Below are positions 1 through 11,639 of a stretch of 64,000 nt of DNA, piece by piece; position 1 is the first letter of the stretch, and each line of letters starts with the position of its first letter. The position numbers and the translations under genes were made by a program. Below the pieces are notes generated by a model. It ran no database searches and was not told the DNA's origin. It saw only the letters and a program-made list of their open reading frames with translations. The DNA is from Tamarix chinensis (taxonomy: Eukaryota; Streptophyta; Magnoliopsida; Caryophyllales; Tamaricaceae): assembly GCA_030549775.1 (NCBI GenBank), contig CM060181.1, forward strand, positions 52,768,218 through 52,832,217. The letters are read 5' to 3'.

Positions 1-544
1 ATAAATAAGGATAAAGGAGCTAAAGTAAACAAAAGAGCTTTAATCACATTTTCTATTAAGGACTATCATGATGAAGTTCTATGCGATGTTTTACCTATGG
101 ATGTTTGGGGATTACTTTTGGGTAGACCATGGAAATATGATAGAAAATCAATTCATGATGGAGTAACTAATGAATATGTGGTGAAAAAAGAAAAATAATT
201 ATATAGGCTCACACCTTCTTTATATGATCATATGCCTTTGAGTGATGACAAAAAGAGATTATTTTTACATGAAAAGGTTATGGAGAAATGTATAAAAGAA
301 GGAGTTTGTTATGCTTTAGTTTCTAAAGATTCTAAACCTGAAAAACAACAACTTGAAAAATCCTAATCTAATTAAGTTGCTTGATGAGTATAATGATGTA
401 TTTCTTGATGGCTTACCTCTTGGATTACCACCTAAAAGAGGTATAAGTGTAACCCAAAAGAAGATAAGGAATTACAAAAACAAATACAAGAGCTTATAGT
501 TAAAGGGTTTGTGAAAGAAATTATGAGTTTTTGTATATTTCTTC
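1..544 (+). pseudogene. Ty3/gypsy pol remnant: protease to start of RT
   Basis: The first 200 bases read as the C-terminal part of a gypsy aspartic protease (CDVLPMDVWGLLLGRPW, then a KSIHDG-like segment). Stops occur near 198 and 366. From about 370 the linker to RT follows (LLDEYNDVFLDGLP, LPPKRGI-like), then a frameshift into KQIQELIVKGFVKE, the usual N-terminus of RT. The RT breaks off at about 525-545, where integrase sequence follows directly. The window starts inside the element, so gag and the 5' LTR are not visible. Family assignment rests on motif recognition. Confidence 0.8.
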
Positions 545-1434
545 CAAATGTTTCTTATGTCAAGTTTATGATTTATTTTTGGAAAACTTTATGGCATGTG
601 CTTGGTAATAAATTGTTATTTAGCACTTCATATCATCCACAAACTGATGGTCAAACTGAGGTAACTAATAGAACTCTTGGTACAGTATTAAGATATTTAG
701 TTAATAAAAGTACTAAAGATTGGGATGTTAAGTTAGCTCATGTAGAGTTTGCTTATAATCGTAGTCCATCTAGTACTACTCAAACTAATCCGTTTGAGGT
801 GGTGTATGTTGTGAATCCTCACATGCCTATTAACATGATTCCGTTGAAAAAATGTGAATTACAAAATTATGAAGCTAAAGATATAGTACAATTTTTAAAA
901 TAGCTTCATGAGAAAATCAAACATAATATTGAAAAAGCCAATGCCAAGTATAAAGTTCAAGCAAATAAACATAGAAACTCTTATGTGTTTTCTCCTAGTG
1001 ACTTAGTTTGGTTGCATTTGTGTAAAGAAAGATTTCCTAATTTACGCAAAAATAAACTAATTCCAAGAGTTGATGGTCCATTTAAAATACTAAGAAAGTT
1101 TGGAGATAATGCTTATGAACTTGAACTTCCAGATTCTTATGGTGGAATTTCAAGAAATTTTAATGTTGGTGATTTATCTCCTTATTATTCTGATGAAAGT
1201 TTGAGGGCAGATTCTTCTCAACTTGGGGAGAATGATGCAGGAGCATCTAATGAACCTAATGATTGTAATGTTCATATTAATTCTCAAGGTAAGGAAGACT
1301 TAACTTTCTTAATGTTGGAGCCTATCATGTTAAATATTCTTGATAATTCTTATATACTTGATATTGAAAAACATTCGAGTTGTTCTTATAGATATGTCAC
1401 ATATTTGCAAGAAGAAGATGTTAATACACTTTAA
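545..1434 (+). pseudogene. Ty3/gypsy integrase core and C-terminal region
   Basis: Integrase core sequence starts at about 545 (YFWKTLWHVLG) and runs through STSYHPQTDGQTEVTNRTLG, which carries the last acidic residue of the DDE triad. A stop codon at 901-903 splits the frame. The second part (985-1434) holds the C-terminal integrase region (FSPSDLVWLHLCKERFP, GPFKILRKFGDNAYELELP) and the tail FNVGDLSPYYSDE. The zinc-binding N-terminus and first catalytic Asp are missing because of the upstream deletion. Non-functional, but unusually readable. Confidence 0.85.
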
Positions 1435-1534
1435 TATGTATAAGTATTCAAAGCATGTGAAAATATGGCATACATGGGATGATACTTTACTACAAGAATA
1501 TATGGTGATGATATTCATTAGTTGTACTAACTTG

Positions 1535-1900
1535 TTATAAACCCTAACCCTAAGTGTATTTTATGTAAGTTAGGGTCTGATATAATTTCATGTATGTATC
1601 ATAGTTAATTGTATATCTTTATAATGTTAATCCTCAGTATCATTTGACCAATGATATTATGCTTAGGATTAAGTGTTATATGGGCTTAATTCAACCATGA
1701 TAAGTGGGCTTGGATTAAGGGAAAGAATCAGCGGGTTTAGGCATGATAACCACCGACTACTTCTTCTCCTATATATATACTCTTGTACACATGATTTGTA
1801 ATGCACAATGAATAATAATTTTAATCAAACTTTGAGCTTAGCTAGTTGAAGTCTATCTCTCTTATTTGAGTTGACATTGAGCAAGGAAAGTCTCGGACAT
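1535..1900 (+). repeat. Possible LTR remnant after the gypsy integrase
   Basis: A non-coding stretch follows the integrase frame and has an LTR-like layout: a TATA-like run at 1769-1779, then sequence resembling a transcript start and a polyadenylation zone with AATGAATAATAA-like words. I could not fix TG...CA ends or a matching second LTR, so this is a weak call from position and composition. Confidence 0.3.
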
Positions 1901-2094
1901 TGCCTTCCTCCATAAACACTCAAACTCGACATATTTGAAGACTAGTCCAAATCTGTCAATAACAATTATCTTTGTCACTTGATTTCTTCTCCTATAATCC
2001 TTCTTAATCCTTTGTTTCTTTTGCATCATTTCGTGGGTGACATTTTCTACCATCAATCTTCGATCCAACCTTCTAGCCACTTTGATAAAACACA

Positions 2095-2400
2095 TCAAGT
2101 TTCTATAACTTTTAATGCGGGTGATTTATCTCTGTACTATAGTGATGCTAATTTGAGGAAAAATTCTCTTTTACAAGGGAAAATGATGTAAGAGCATCAA
2201 AATATTCTTCTATTGAAGTTTAAGAATTAGCATTTTTAAAGATGGAATCCATCATTTTTTATGTTCTTAAAACTTGTTCCAAAGACCCTAATGCTACTAA
2301 TGGTTTCTTAAGTAATTCATATAGGTATATCATGTGTTTGTAAGAAGGAGAATTCATTCAAAATACGTAGCATAAAAGAAAAGGACATGACAAGGATTTA
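2095..2400 (+). pseudogene. Second gypsy integrase C-terminal fragment
   Basis: Around 2100-2190 the translation SITFNAGDLSLYYSDANLRK is the same tail seen in the first element (FNVGDLSPYYSDESLR), followed by similar but shifted downstream sequence. This is the 3' end of a second, related and more decayed gypsy copy lying head-to-tail with the first. Roughly 2400-2950 may be its LTR (TA-rich TATA region at 2757-2775, then a leader-like stretch), but no LTR boundary was found. Confidence 0.6.
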
Positions 2401-2756
2401 TAAAGTGACATAAAAGACATAGATTAGTTGCATAATATATACATCATATACCTAGGGTTTTGTTTAACTTTGCTATTTTATGTGCACTTTGTAATATTTT
2501 TTGTCTTGTAATTATTGTTGGTATTGTTGATATCTTGAATGTATGTAATATGGATTTTATATATTATTTTCACTCTTAATAACTAGTTAAACCTAGCTAA
2601 CATTATTAGGTTAGGTTAATAATGTTTCTACTATGACATAGTGTTAGTGTCGACTAAGCTTAATTACGAATGACTAATTTAGTTATATAATAATAGGTAT
2701 ATTAGATAGGAAGGTTAGAAATTAGTTAGTAAAGTTTGAAACATATGATTCCCTTG

Positions 2757-2775
2757 TATATATATATATATATGC
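2757..2775. repeat. (TA)n microsatellite
   Basis: About nine TA units, inside the possible LTR of the second gypsy remnant. Confidence 0.85.
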
Positions 2776-4079
2776 ATATTTTATCCATTGCACATGCATG
2801 ATATTGATGGTTAACAAAACTTGAGAATTTATGAAATTCTTCCATCTTCTCTAAGTGAGTTAATCTTGAGAGTTGTGGTTATTATAAGTAGGAAAATATG
2901 TGATTTATCCTTAGAACTAGTGTATCTTTGTTGAAGACTCATTTGCTTTGTCAAAGCTAAGAACAACTACATTGTTCAAACTAAGATCAACTATTGAAGG
3001 TAATGAATGAGATTGAAACAAGATTCCAAGTTGTGTTTAGATGATTTCAATATCAAATTATACATCAACACAATTTATATTTATTCGAAGTCCTCCATGA
3101 ACATAACCATGGACATAACTTCCTATATTGATCAAGGATGATCTTATCCCTATAGATATCTAGGAGGTATGGGCATGATAGTACCATTAGCTGCGTACAT
3201 ATAGTTTATAGTCATCCAAGACTTCCAATCAGTCTAAGACTTTGTAGCTAGATTCATAACTAGTTTCTTGTGTTTTTGTTTAACATTAAACCTGTACTAC
3301 AATATTAAAGAATAAAATAGTTAGTTTGTATATGATTAAGTTATCATGTGGTCTTAACAAAAGAAGCCATATATATTTCCAATATTCAAATCATACCCAT
3401 AGTATCATCCCAAACCTTCAACTCTTTTGGGGAATTTCTCCAAGTCCTATAAGTAATGGAGATGTGCACATGTGCCCTAGAATTATAATAATCGATGCAA
3501 ATCTACTCTTTCCCACTAGATACCTAAATTCATCAAAATAATCATCAAGTATAATGCCCCTTTTCCCTATTTTTTACCAATTTATGCACATCTAACTCTT
3601 CCCTTTCTTTGTGTTTTATAACCTCTTGAATATGTGTATCATTTTCACATGGATCCACACCTAAAACACCAAATAAAAAATATAGATTATGAATTAATTA
3701 AATTAATATGTGATATGATATAGTTAAAATATAAAAAATAAACCTTTATGCACAAAATGAAAGAAACCAACACATAATAAGTAATTGAAACAACATGTGA
3801 TGCAATATAGTCAAAATATATATAAAAAAAACTTTATGCATGAAATAAAACAAAAAAAAACACATAGGATAATGAAACCTTTTATTTATAATGATATAAT
3901 CTGCAGCAATTGCTGTCTTTATGCATAAAATCATATTTAAGTGCATAAAATCCTTATTCATAATCGTCTCTTACATAGAGGTCACCAATAATGTCAGAAA
4001 TGTTAGATGAGAAACATAATTCAGTAACCAAAACATTATCCCTTTATATGCCATATTCCTATATTTATGTATTCAAGCT
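2776..4079. other. No recognisable gene
   Basis: AT-rich sequence with frequent stops in all frames. The part next to the CACTA fragment (about 3300-4080) may belong to the same transposon, but I could not match it. Confidence 0.4.
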
Positions 4080-4740
4080 AATTTACTACCATTCATCAAC
4101 TGGGTTAGCAGTATATAATGACTATTTCATTTGTAAAGATAATATAAATGGGTCTTGTTTATCACCAAGTCTTAAAAGATCCACCCTTATAAATTCAAAT
4201 TCCTTAGTAAAAATCCCATCTTGATTGTTAACCCATTTGTACCTGAATAAAAGGACTCTAAGTGTGGTGTAATCCAGTAACCATATATGCTTTATCAATC
4301 TATAGTATGTCATTGATGTATAAACATATTTTTTTTATCTCTAGCACTAGATATATGCAAAGATTTTAATATTACAATAACACCACTACTTTGTATATTA
4401 CATATATCATCTTACATTTTTTTTTATGTAGAAAGTCCAACCATTGATAATATATGAGCTATAAGATAACACTTCCCTATGAGAAGGGTGTGATAATTAA
4501 CACAAATCAATATCAGAGTCAAACAATTAATATGAAAAGAACTTTGAAAAGGACCTATTATGCCTATCTAATATCCATTCCTCACTCATAGATGGATTTG
4601 AAGCCTTTATCCATATGTTGATCCACTCATATTTGAACATCATCTCTATAGTGAAGGACATAGATGTGAGATTTCTAAAACATTTGATCATCATCGATGA
4701 TTGCCATGTGAAATCCTTTGCACCCTTTCCCTTATTCTTC
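4080..4740 (-). pseudogene. CACTA (En/Spm) transposon remnant, DUF4216-like
   Basis: Minus-strand translation at 4122-4313 reads IKHIWLLDYTTLRVLLFRYKW, then an EFEFIRVDLLRLGDKQDPFI-like segment and LSLQMK, an in-frame stop and ANPVDEW. That order (IEEIWELDY..., F.CKWV, ...GF..VDL..GHK.DPFILA.Q..QVFY..DP) is the pattern of DUF4216, found at the end of CACTA transposase-type genes. About 300 bases upstream on the same strand, SEEWILDRHNRSFSKFF resembles the W...EHN.TF..W segment that precedes it in these elements. Ends and CACTA termini were not found. Confidence 0.62.
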
Positions 4741-6354
4741 TATATTTGACATAGGGTAAGAACTCATAACAAAATTATATTGGCTCCTAAACTAGATAAC
4801 TCTTATAAATACAACTTTTAGGTGATCTTGGATTCCTCATGTATCATTTCAATAATTTCATATACCTTTTGATGCAGGAGCATCCCCCTTAAATGCTAAT
4901 AATAATGATAATCTACTTTAATTTTCTCAAGATAGAGAATTTTAAATTCTTCTTAATTGGGTTAATGGTTGAAAAATATTATTAGAATCCATGTAATCCA
5001 CACAATCCATGCAACACTAAGTTGAAAGCCATAAACTCAACACTTCTCTAATATGGCTTGACAAAGATAAAACTACTAGTAGCTACAACACTAATTTTTG
5101 GCCAATTTTGCTCCATTTTCGTGGACTTCTTATAAGGGATTTTGAGGAAGTGTATTATGGGGTTTTAAAGACCTCAAAATTAAGCTTAATTTGTGGAGGA
5201 AGGAACCTTCTTTTTATTCCCTAATTCTAGTTGTCAAAGGGTGCCTCATCAATACTCAATGAACTTGGTATTTTCTTCTTAGTTAAACATTGTTAAAGTG
5301 TATTGCTAGAATTTCCTTAAGTGTAATTTATGTTTCCTAAGTACTTGTTATAGGTTCTAATAATAGTTTTTATTAGCTATCTTGTGATGAGGGGTTGTAA
5401 ATGGGTTAAATTCAGCGTCCTAAAAATCATCCCTATAGCTGATTGTAGTGTGGATAGCTTACAACCTTAGTTAACGTGTATTAGTGTGACCTATTGTTAG
5501 AATGTAACCAAGCCATCTCCTTATGAGTAAGGGGTGTAGTTTTTAAGTGTTTAAAGCCTAATACTCTTTATATAGAAGTAGATGGTTGATATAATTGACA
5601 ACTCTCATTATCTATTACCTTGGGGTTTCTTTTTTAAAAATCTTACAAGCTCAATACTTAGAGCATAGTCTTGTGTTATCCTCTAAAATATTACACCATT
5701 TATACTTAGTGTTGAAACTTTGGTTGGTTTTTGTAAGTGTTTAATCTTAGATAGATTTCAAGATTAAGTCTTCTTCATCCTCTTTTTGTTCTCTCTTTAT
5801 TTTTCTATTTTTTTGGAACCTCGCCTAATTCCATCACCAACACTTAACCTAATCCAATATGTTTAGCAATATGCATCAAATCAATATCAAAGCTTAAGGT
5901 TGGTAAATTTGGGTATTTTACTTTTGTCACCACGTCCATTCAATCTTCTAACCACCACTAACCATTTGAACCACTCATTTTTATTTTTCTTTCTAGCAGA
6001 ACTAATTGTAATCTCTTTATTTTTCTTTCCTTTCCTCTATAATTTTCTCTCTCACTACTACTTCGAACCACCATAAAGTACCAAAAATTTTCTAAAGTTT
6101 TGATTCTTGAAGAAGCACATAATCTAACGAGGATTAGGACTATTGAGGCCTTACAATGAGATATGAGGATAGTTTTGGGCATATTGGAGACATTAGTGCC
6201 AAAATTTAACACCCCAAAGGTAAGAAATTTTCTCTCGCATGAAGAAGAAGAACCAAATAATGTAGGGTATGAGTATATCAATTTTATCTCATATTCTAGA
6301 AATTATCCCATAGTGCTATGAAGGAGAAGCCATGTTCGAAGAGAATTTTTTAAA
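4741..6354. other. No recognisable gene; likely transposon debris
   Basis: AT-rich with no long open frame that I recognise. The last several hundred bases may be the leader and 5' LTR of the gypsy copy whose gag begins near 6360. No LTR ends or primer binding site could be placed. Confidence 0.4.
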
Positions 6355-7145
6355 GACATCAAGATGGAGATCCTAGATTTTGGTGGTGCTCATAATCCAT
6401 ATGAGTTTTTAGAGTACGAGTTGAGGTTTAATAGGATATTTGAAGCTAAGTCCTAAGATGATGAACAATCTTTCAATTTCATTTTCCTCAATTTTAAAGG
6501 GAATTCTTCCTTATGGTGGGAAAATTTGGTGCATCATAAGGGGAGGAAGGGCAAGTCTAAGGTGAGGAGTTAGGGGAAAATGAAAAAAATTGAAAAGGGA
6601 GAGATTTTTTCCATCTTCCTATACTCAAGACATATATAACAAAATGTCTTCTTTAAGATAAGATCTCTTAAGTGTAGAAGATCATATTAGGGAGTTTGAA
6701 ATGCCCATTATGAGACTTGTCTTGGAGAAAATTGAGGAATACACAATCTCTCGATTCTTTATAGGTTTAAGAAGTGACATTACTAGAAAGGTGGAACTTT
6801 ACAAGTATTACACTCTAGATGAGTTGTTTCATCTAGCTATTAAGGTGGAGAACTATAAAAGGGAAAAAATGGATTTGAGGGTTGGGGGAATAAGGATAAA
6901 TACATATCCACCCAAGTAAGCACGAAAACCATCTCCTACGCCCAATACATTAGATGTTAAGGGTAAAGGAAGGTAAGAAGTGGGTGAGTCTAGTAGAAAC
7001 AAAGGGGTTTGATGTTTTAGGTGCCAGGGGATTTGAAATTATCAAATTGAATGCCCAAATAAGAGGATGATGACCTTTATTGACATATAAGAGATTTTAT
7101 TGGAAGGGGAAGAAGATGAAGACCATTAAGCCATAGAAAGGGGAC
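6355..7145 (+). pseudogene. Ty3/gypsy gag remnant with zinc knuckle
   Basis: Starts with EILDFGGAHNPYEFLEYELR and continues through SSLWWENLVHHKGRKGKSK, the typical LWWEN...R.GK block of chromovirus gag. The frame shifts to SVEDHIREFEMPIMRL and EYTISRFFIGLRSDIT (6701-6919), the retrotransposon gag core. At 7020-7075 a CCHC knuckle CFRCQGI*NYQIEC is visible, with a stop inside and Asn where His is expected. Several stops make it non-coding. Confidence 0.85.
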
Positions 7146-7179
7146 CAAAGTTCAGGAGGTTCCATCAGATGTAGGAGAA

Positions 7180-7810
7180 GCATCGATGGTGATGAGGCTT
7201 TTGCATATAAGGGATTCCTTTGATGGAGAGTATAAAAGGAAAAACATATTTCATACTAAGTGTACAATACTTGGTAAAATATATTCCCTTATTGTTGATA
7301 GAGGTAGATGTGTAGATGTATCTTCTTGTAATATTATGGAGAAGCTTGGTTTTCTAACCACTACACATTTTAGACCTTATATGCTTTAATAGCTTAATAA
7401 TGGTTCTATAGTTTAAGTCATGAAACAAGCATTTGTGAAATTTTCCATAGGCAAGACTTATCAAGATAATATTCTATGTGATGCAGTTCCTATGGATGCA
7501 TTTCATTTGTTGCTAAGAAGATCTTGGCGATGTGATAGTCATGTCAAGCATGATGGTAGAAAGAAAACTTGTAGCTTAAAGTATGCTAACAAAAATATTT
7601 TACTCACACTTGTTATTATTCGGTCATCAGTTGTTAGGGAGGACACAAATTATAATAAGGTTATGTTCATCAATGGGAAGCGGTTAGAGAAGGCTAAAGG
7701 AAAGGGGAAAACCATGTATTTCTTATTAATGCTTGAAAATAATGAGAATGGTAGTTCACTTGACCCACAAGTCAATATCTTACTATGTGAGTTTGGGAAT
7801 GCCTTCCTAA
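7180..7810 (+). pseudogene. Ty3/gypsy protease remnant
   Basis: Reads RKNIFHTKCTILGKIYSLI, then VDRGRCVDVSS where the active-site D-x-G motif is expected, then KLGFLTTTHFRPYML with a stop. The second half (7420 on) gives FVKFSIGKTYQDNILCDAVP, MDAFHLLLRRSW and KHDGRKKTCSL, the same block as in the element at position 1. The Gly-Arg change around the catalytic Asp and the stops show it is dead. Confidence 0.82.
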
Positions 7811-8446
7811 ATGAACTATCTAGTGAGTTGCCTCTTGCAAGAGGCAGAAAGCACCAAATTGATTTTTTTCTTAATGCTACTCTCCTTAACAAAACTGGCT
7901 TATAGGATTAATCCTAAGGAGGCCATGGAGCTACAAAGGCAAATTGAGGAGCTGTTACAAAAGGGTTTCATTAGGGAGTCCTTTAGCTCATGTGCAATAC
8001 CAACCCTTTTGGTACCAAAGAAGGATGGGATAATGAGAGTGTGTGTTGATTGTAGAGCTATCAACAACATTACCATCAAGTATAGATATCTTATACCTAG
8101 GCTTCATGACCTGTTAGATTGTTTACATGGAGTAAGAGTGTTCTCCATGATTGATTTAAGAAGTGGGTACTACTAAATTTGAAAGAAGGAGGGAGATGAA
8201 TGGAATTACTCTTTCAAGACCAAAGGAAGATTGTATGAGTGAATGGTTATGCCCTTTGGGTTGTCTAATACACCAAGCACTTTCATAAGGCTCATTGATG
8301 AAGTTCTTCAGCCCCTTATCTCTAAATTTATGGTTATGTATTTTGATGGTATTCGTGTATACTCCTCTTTGAAGCTTGTATTATTAGCTCTTAGGAACAA
8401 TAAATTTTATGATAAACTAGAAACATGTGATTTCTTTGTGCCTAGA
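7811..8446 (+). pseudogene. Ty3/gypsy reverse transcriptase, first part
   Basis: Linker and RT: LARG.KHQIDFF, then [57 protein letters not shown] and DLRSGYY, a break at 8176, then [18 protein letters not shown] and [13 protein letters not shown]. The catalytic YFDD box is YFDG, losing one metal-binding Asp. The wording of the RT blocks resembles CRM-type chromoviruses (inference from motif memory, not a phylogeny). The frame is cut at 8446 by an LTR and resumes at 13170. Confidence 0.88.
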
Positions 8447-9159
8447 TGTAACACCCCCAAAATTCACTACTAAAAAATTTCATTTATTTTAAAAGATACA
8501 AGGAAAGCAAGGAAAGTAAAACTGTGAATTTCGTGGATATTACTACCGTAATCAGTATAAGCTTGGCCCCCAACTAGTCTCGTACTAACCACAAGGCAAA
8601 TTACTATCAATGATTAGTCAAACTTAAAACAAGAATTCATAAAAGAACTGAAACATTCATAATACAAAAAGCAGAGTATGCGTAAAAGAGTTTACAATCT
8701 AAGAGTGCATAATTAAAGTTTCCAATAGGGATAAAAGTTACTATATGATAAAACAAGTATGAAATAAACCGATACAAGATAAATGAACAGTTAAAGGAAA
8801 TTTAAACAAGTTTCTCTAGATCCCCAGGCTAAGTCCAAGCTTAACTCTCAGCCTTGCCTGATTCCTCATAAGCATAAAAGATGACATATCCTACCTATAC
8901 CAATTCAGAAGGGCCCTCTACTTGTGGGAATGAACAACACCCATGAAACGGGTGGTCAGTATGCTACGTACTGATCAAGGTAAGCATGCAACTAGGGCCA
9001 AACACACAAGGGCATATAACTCATGCATAATCATATAGACAACATACAAATAATACATATAGTAAAGGCTGAGCTATAGTTTAGACAACTTATTCTTTAA
9101 ATCTCCGATCAATACTTATTTCACATCATACTTATTATCAATCCATGTGAGTGTAGGAA

Positions 9160-9512
9160 CCCCACTATTATAGCCAGTGGACTGGAAATATATAGGGCAA
9201 AATGCTCCTAACCCCCATTATTGCTGGTGGATCGGTCTCTATTGCAAAGTGCTCTTGGCCACTATTATTCGTCTGTGGACTAGTGTAGCCTCGACTCTTA
9301 TGGTGTTTTGCATAAATACTTTGTGTCTTTCCCATGTCTTATCATAATTAAGTTTGGTTTGTTGAGCACGGAATCCTCCACTACTATAGTTGATAGAATA
9401 AAAACATATAGGGTAGAATGCTCATGACTACTATTATTGTTGGTGAATTAGTCTCTAGGGCATCCCAGCTCCTGGCCACTATTATTCTCTAGTGGATTAT
9501 TTTGGGCTCAGC
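9160..9512. repeat. Tandem repeat inside solo LTR no. 1
   Basis: About six imperfect units of 45-60 bp, each with the core CCACTATTAT, a short spacer and GTGGA, so each unit can form a small hairpin. Related words (GCCACTATTATCATCT) recur at 18430 and 28500 in the LTR starting at 17748, supporting common family membership. Confidence 0.75.
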
Positions 9513-11089
9513 TCAAAAATATTCCTCTTTAAATGGTTAATATCTTATTCATATCTTATTCGATATACTTTCACATCGGGACATGCATGTCACCATCTGT
9601 CTATCATTATTCTCCCAAGAGGGCCCGTTCCATATCTTGAGACTTCTGCACCTCCCAACATACCTCGGCATCCTTTCCTTCTTCCACTTACTTACACTGG
9701 AATCCCAAATCCTAAGTGTGTGGGTCAAGACCCACTACCTTATGCCATCCAAGTCCACTCCCCATCTTCCCTTAGGATTTTCCCTTAAAACCCTAACTGG
9801 ACCTCTGTGGCTCATCCTTCCTCTATCTCACCACACCAAAGTCCCTTTATCACCCAACACATCATCTCACTTAGATTCAACGCCAATCATTTCACTTTAC
9901 TCTATAAATACACATGTGAACATGAAACCCTAATTAGCCACTCTAAACCCTAGCACCTTTCTTTCCTATATGTTATCTCTCCATTTCTCACCTGCCATCC
10001 TTTCTTTCCAATGACATCCATACTCACCCTACACCTAATATTCTTCCACTCTCATCCCATATTCCACTAACCCTTAATTATTTATACTTTCACAACCACC
10101 TCTAGTTAGGGTTTTCCTCCCAAACCCTAGCTAAGCTTCTTATGCACCCTTTACCAACTCACGTACTTTTTTTCACCCAAATTCTCCAATCACCCCCAAA
10201 ACATCTTCCCTTACCTCACTTACACCTCAAGACAACTTTTCCTATGTAAGGATCATCCCTATACAAACTCTATCCATCCCATGCAAATTGTAGAAATTCC
10301 CATGTAACTCCTTTCATTCCATGCAAACCCTAGGAATTTCCATACAACTCCTCTCATCCCATGCAAACCCTAGAAATTCCCACGCAAACTCCTTCTATCC
10401 CATGAAAACCTAGAAATTCCCATTCAAACTCCTTCCATCCCATACAAGGTTCACCCCACTCTTTTATTTCGTCCATATTCTTCTTTGTTTGCCCCCTCAT
10501 GGACCATGAGATAATTAGGCCAATCTCACATCCCTTTTTTCAACCCACTTCCCCTTTTTCCCTCTTCGTCCTTTCATCCCATATCAATATATTAAAAATC
10601 ATAGCATGCATGTCCTAGAGGGTCACATTATACAACATCATAAGTACAACACATATATATTCTACACATACTATAAGAAATCCACATAAGCATACCTTAA
10701 CTCTAAGATACACTACATGTAAAACAGTCATAGTAATCATAAGGTACACAAAATAATAGAGCACATAATATACAAGGCACATAGCACACACATAGTTGGT
10801 CTTAGCTACATCCTTACCTAACACAACGCCGGTATTGGAGTACAGTCCTACGCCTCCTTATGGTTTTGACTAGATTCACCTATAATAAGGAAAAACTAAG
10901 GGTTAAATTTCCTCTTACCAAAATCACTAGTAGTTCCTACCTTACCTTTATCCTAGCCTAATATTAGGGTTACTAATATTAATAGTAGTTTTATAAGTAA
11001 CTTAAAGTAGCTAACCATATTATTACTAGTCAAAATAAGTCTTAGGAGGCACATAGATTCATGTTAAGGTATTTATAGCCATATTTATA

Positions 11090-11512
11090 TTATTAAAGAT
11101 AATAGCTTTAATATTACTAGTAATAGTAATAATAATAGTTACCGTGATAATACTAATAAAAACCTAAATCTTATTAGCAATAATAATAATAATATTAGTA
11201 ATACTAAAGTAGTGATATAAATTATACTAATAATAATAATAATAATGCTAGTAGTGGTAGTAATATTAATGGTATAGGCAATATTAATAATAAAGGCAAA
11301 TTAATAATAATAATAATAATAATAGTTCTAATCTTAAGAATAATACAAGCAAGGGTTCTAATAATCATCATATTGGTAACTTTAATAATAATAATAATAA
11401 TAATAATAATCGTAATAATAGTAAAAATAGGATTTTGACCCTTCATAATAATAATATAATAATATTCTAAGGCTCTATTTAATAATAATAATGATATCAT
11501 TATCATAATAAT
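11090..11512. repeat. Imperfect (AAT)n-rich tract
   Basis: About 420 bp dominated by AAT/TAA triplets with scattered substitutions, inside solo LTR no. 1. Reading frames across it are homopolymer-like Ile/Asn artefacts. Confidence 0.85.
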
Positions 11513-11515
11513 AAC

Positions 11516-11585
<70 letters not shown>
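11513..11585. repeat. (TAG)n microsatellite, about 24 units
   Basis: An uninterrupted TAG/AGT triplet run of about 72 bases adjoining the older imperfect AAT tract. The perfection contrasts with the decay around it and suggests recent expansion. Confidence 0.95.
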
Positions 11586-11639
11586 ATATCAGGAATAATA
11601 ATATAATTACTAATAAAAAATACAACATTTGTATAAATA

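Noticed and set aside
1540..1556. AACCCTAACCCTAA, telomere-like motif
   Set aside because: Only two repeats in a gypsy 3' region; no interstitial telomere array.
9901..9910. TATAAATA on the plus strand inside solo LTR no. 1
   Set aside because: The LTR runs on the minus strand, and a better placed minus-strand TATA is at 12283-12290. The plus-strand match is probably chance or part of an older nested piece.
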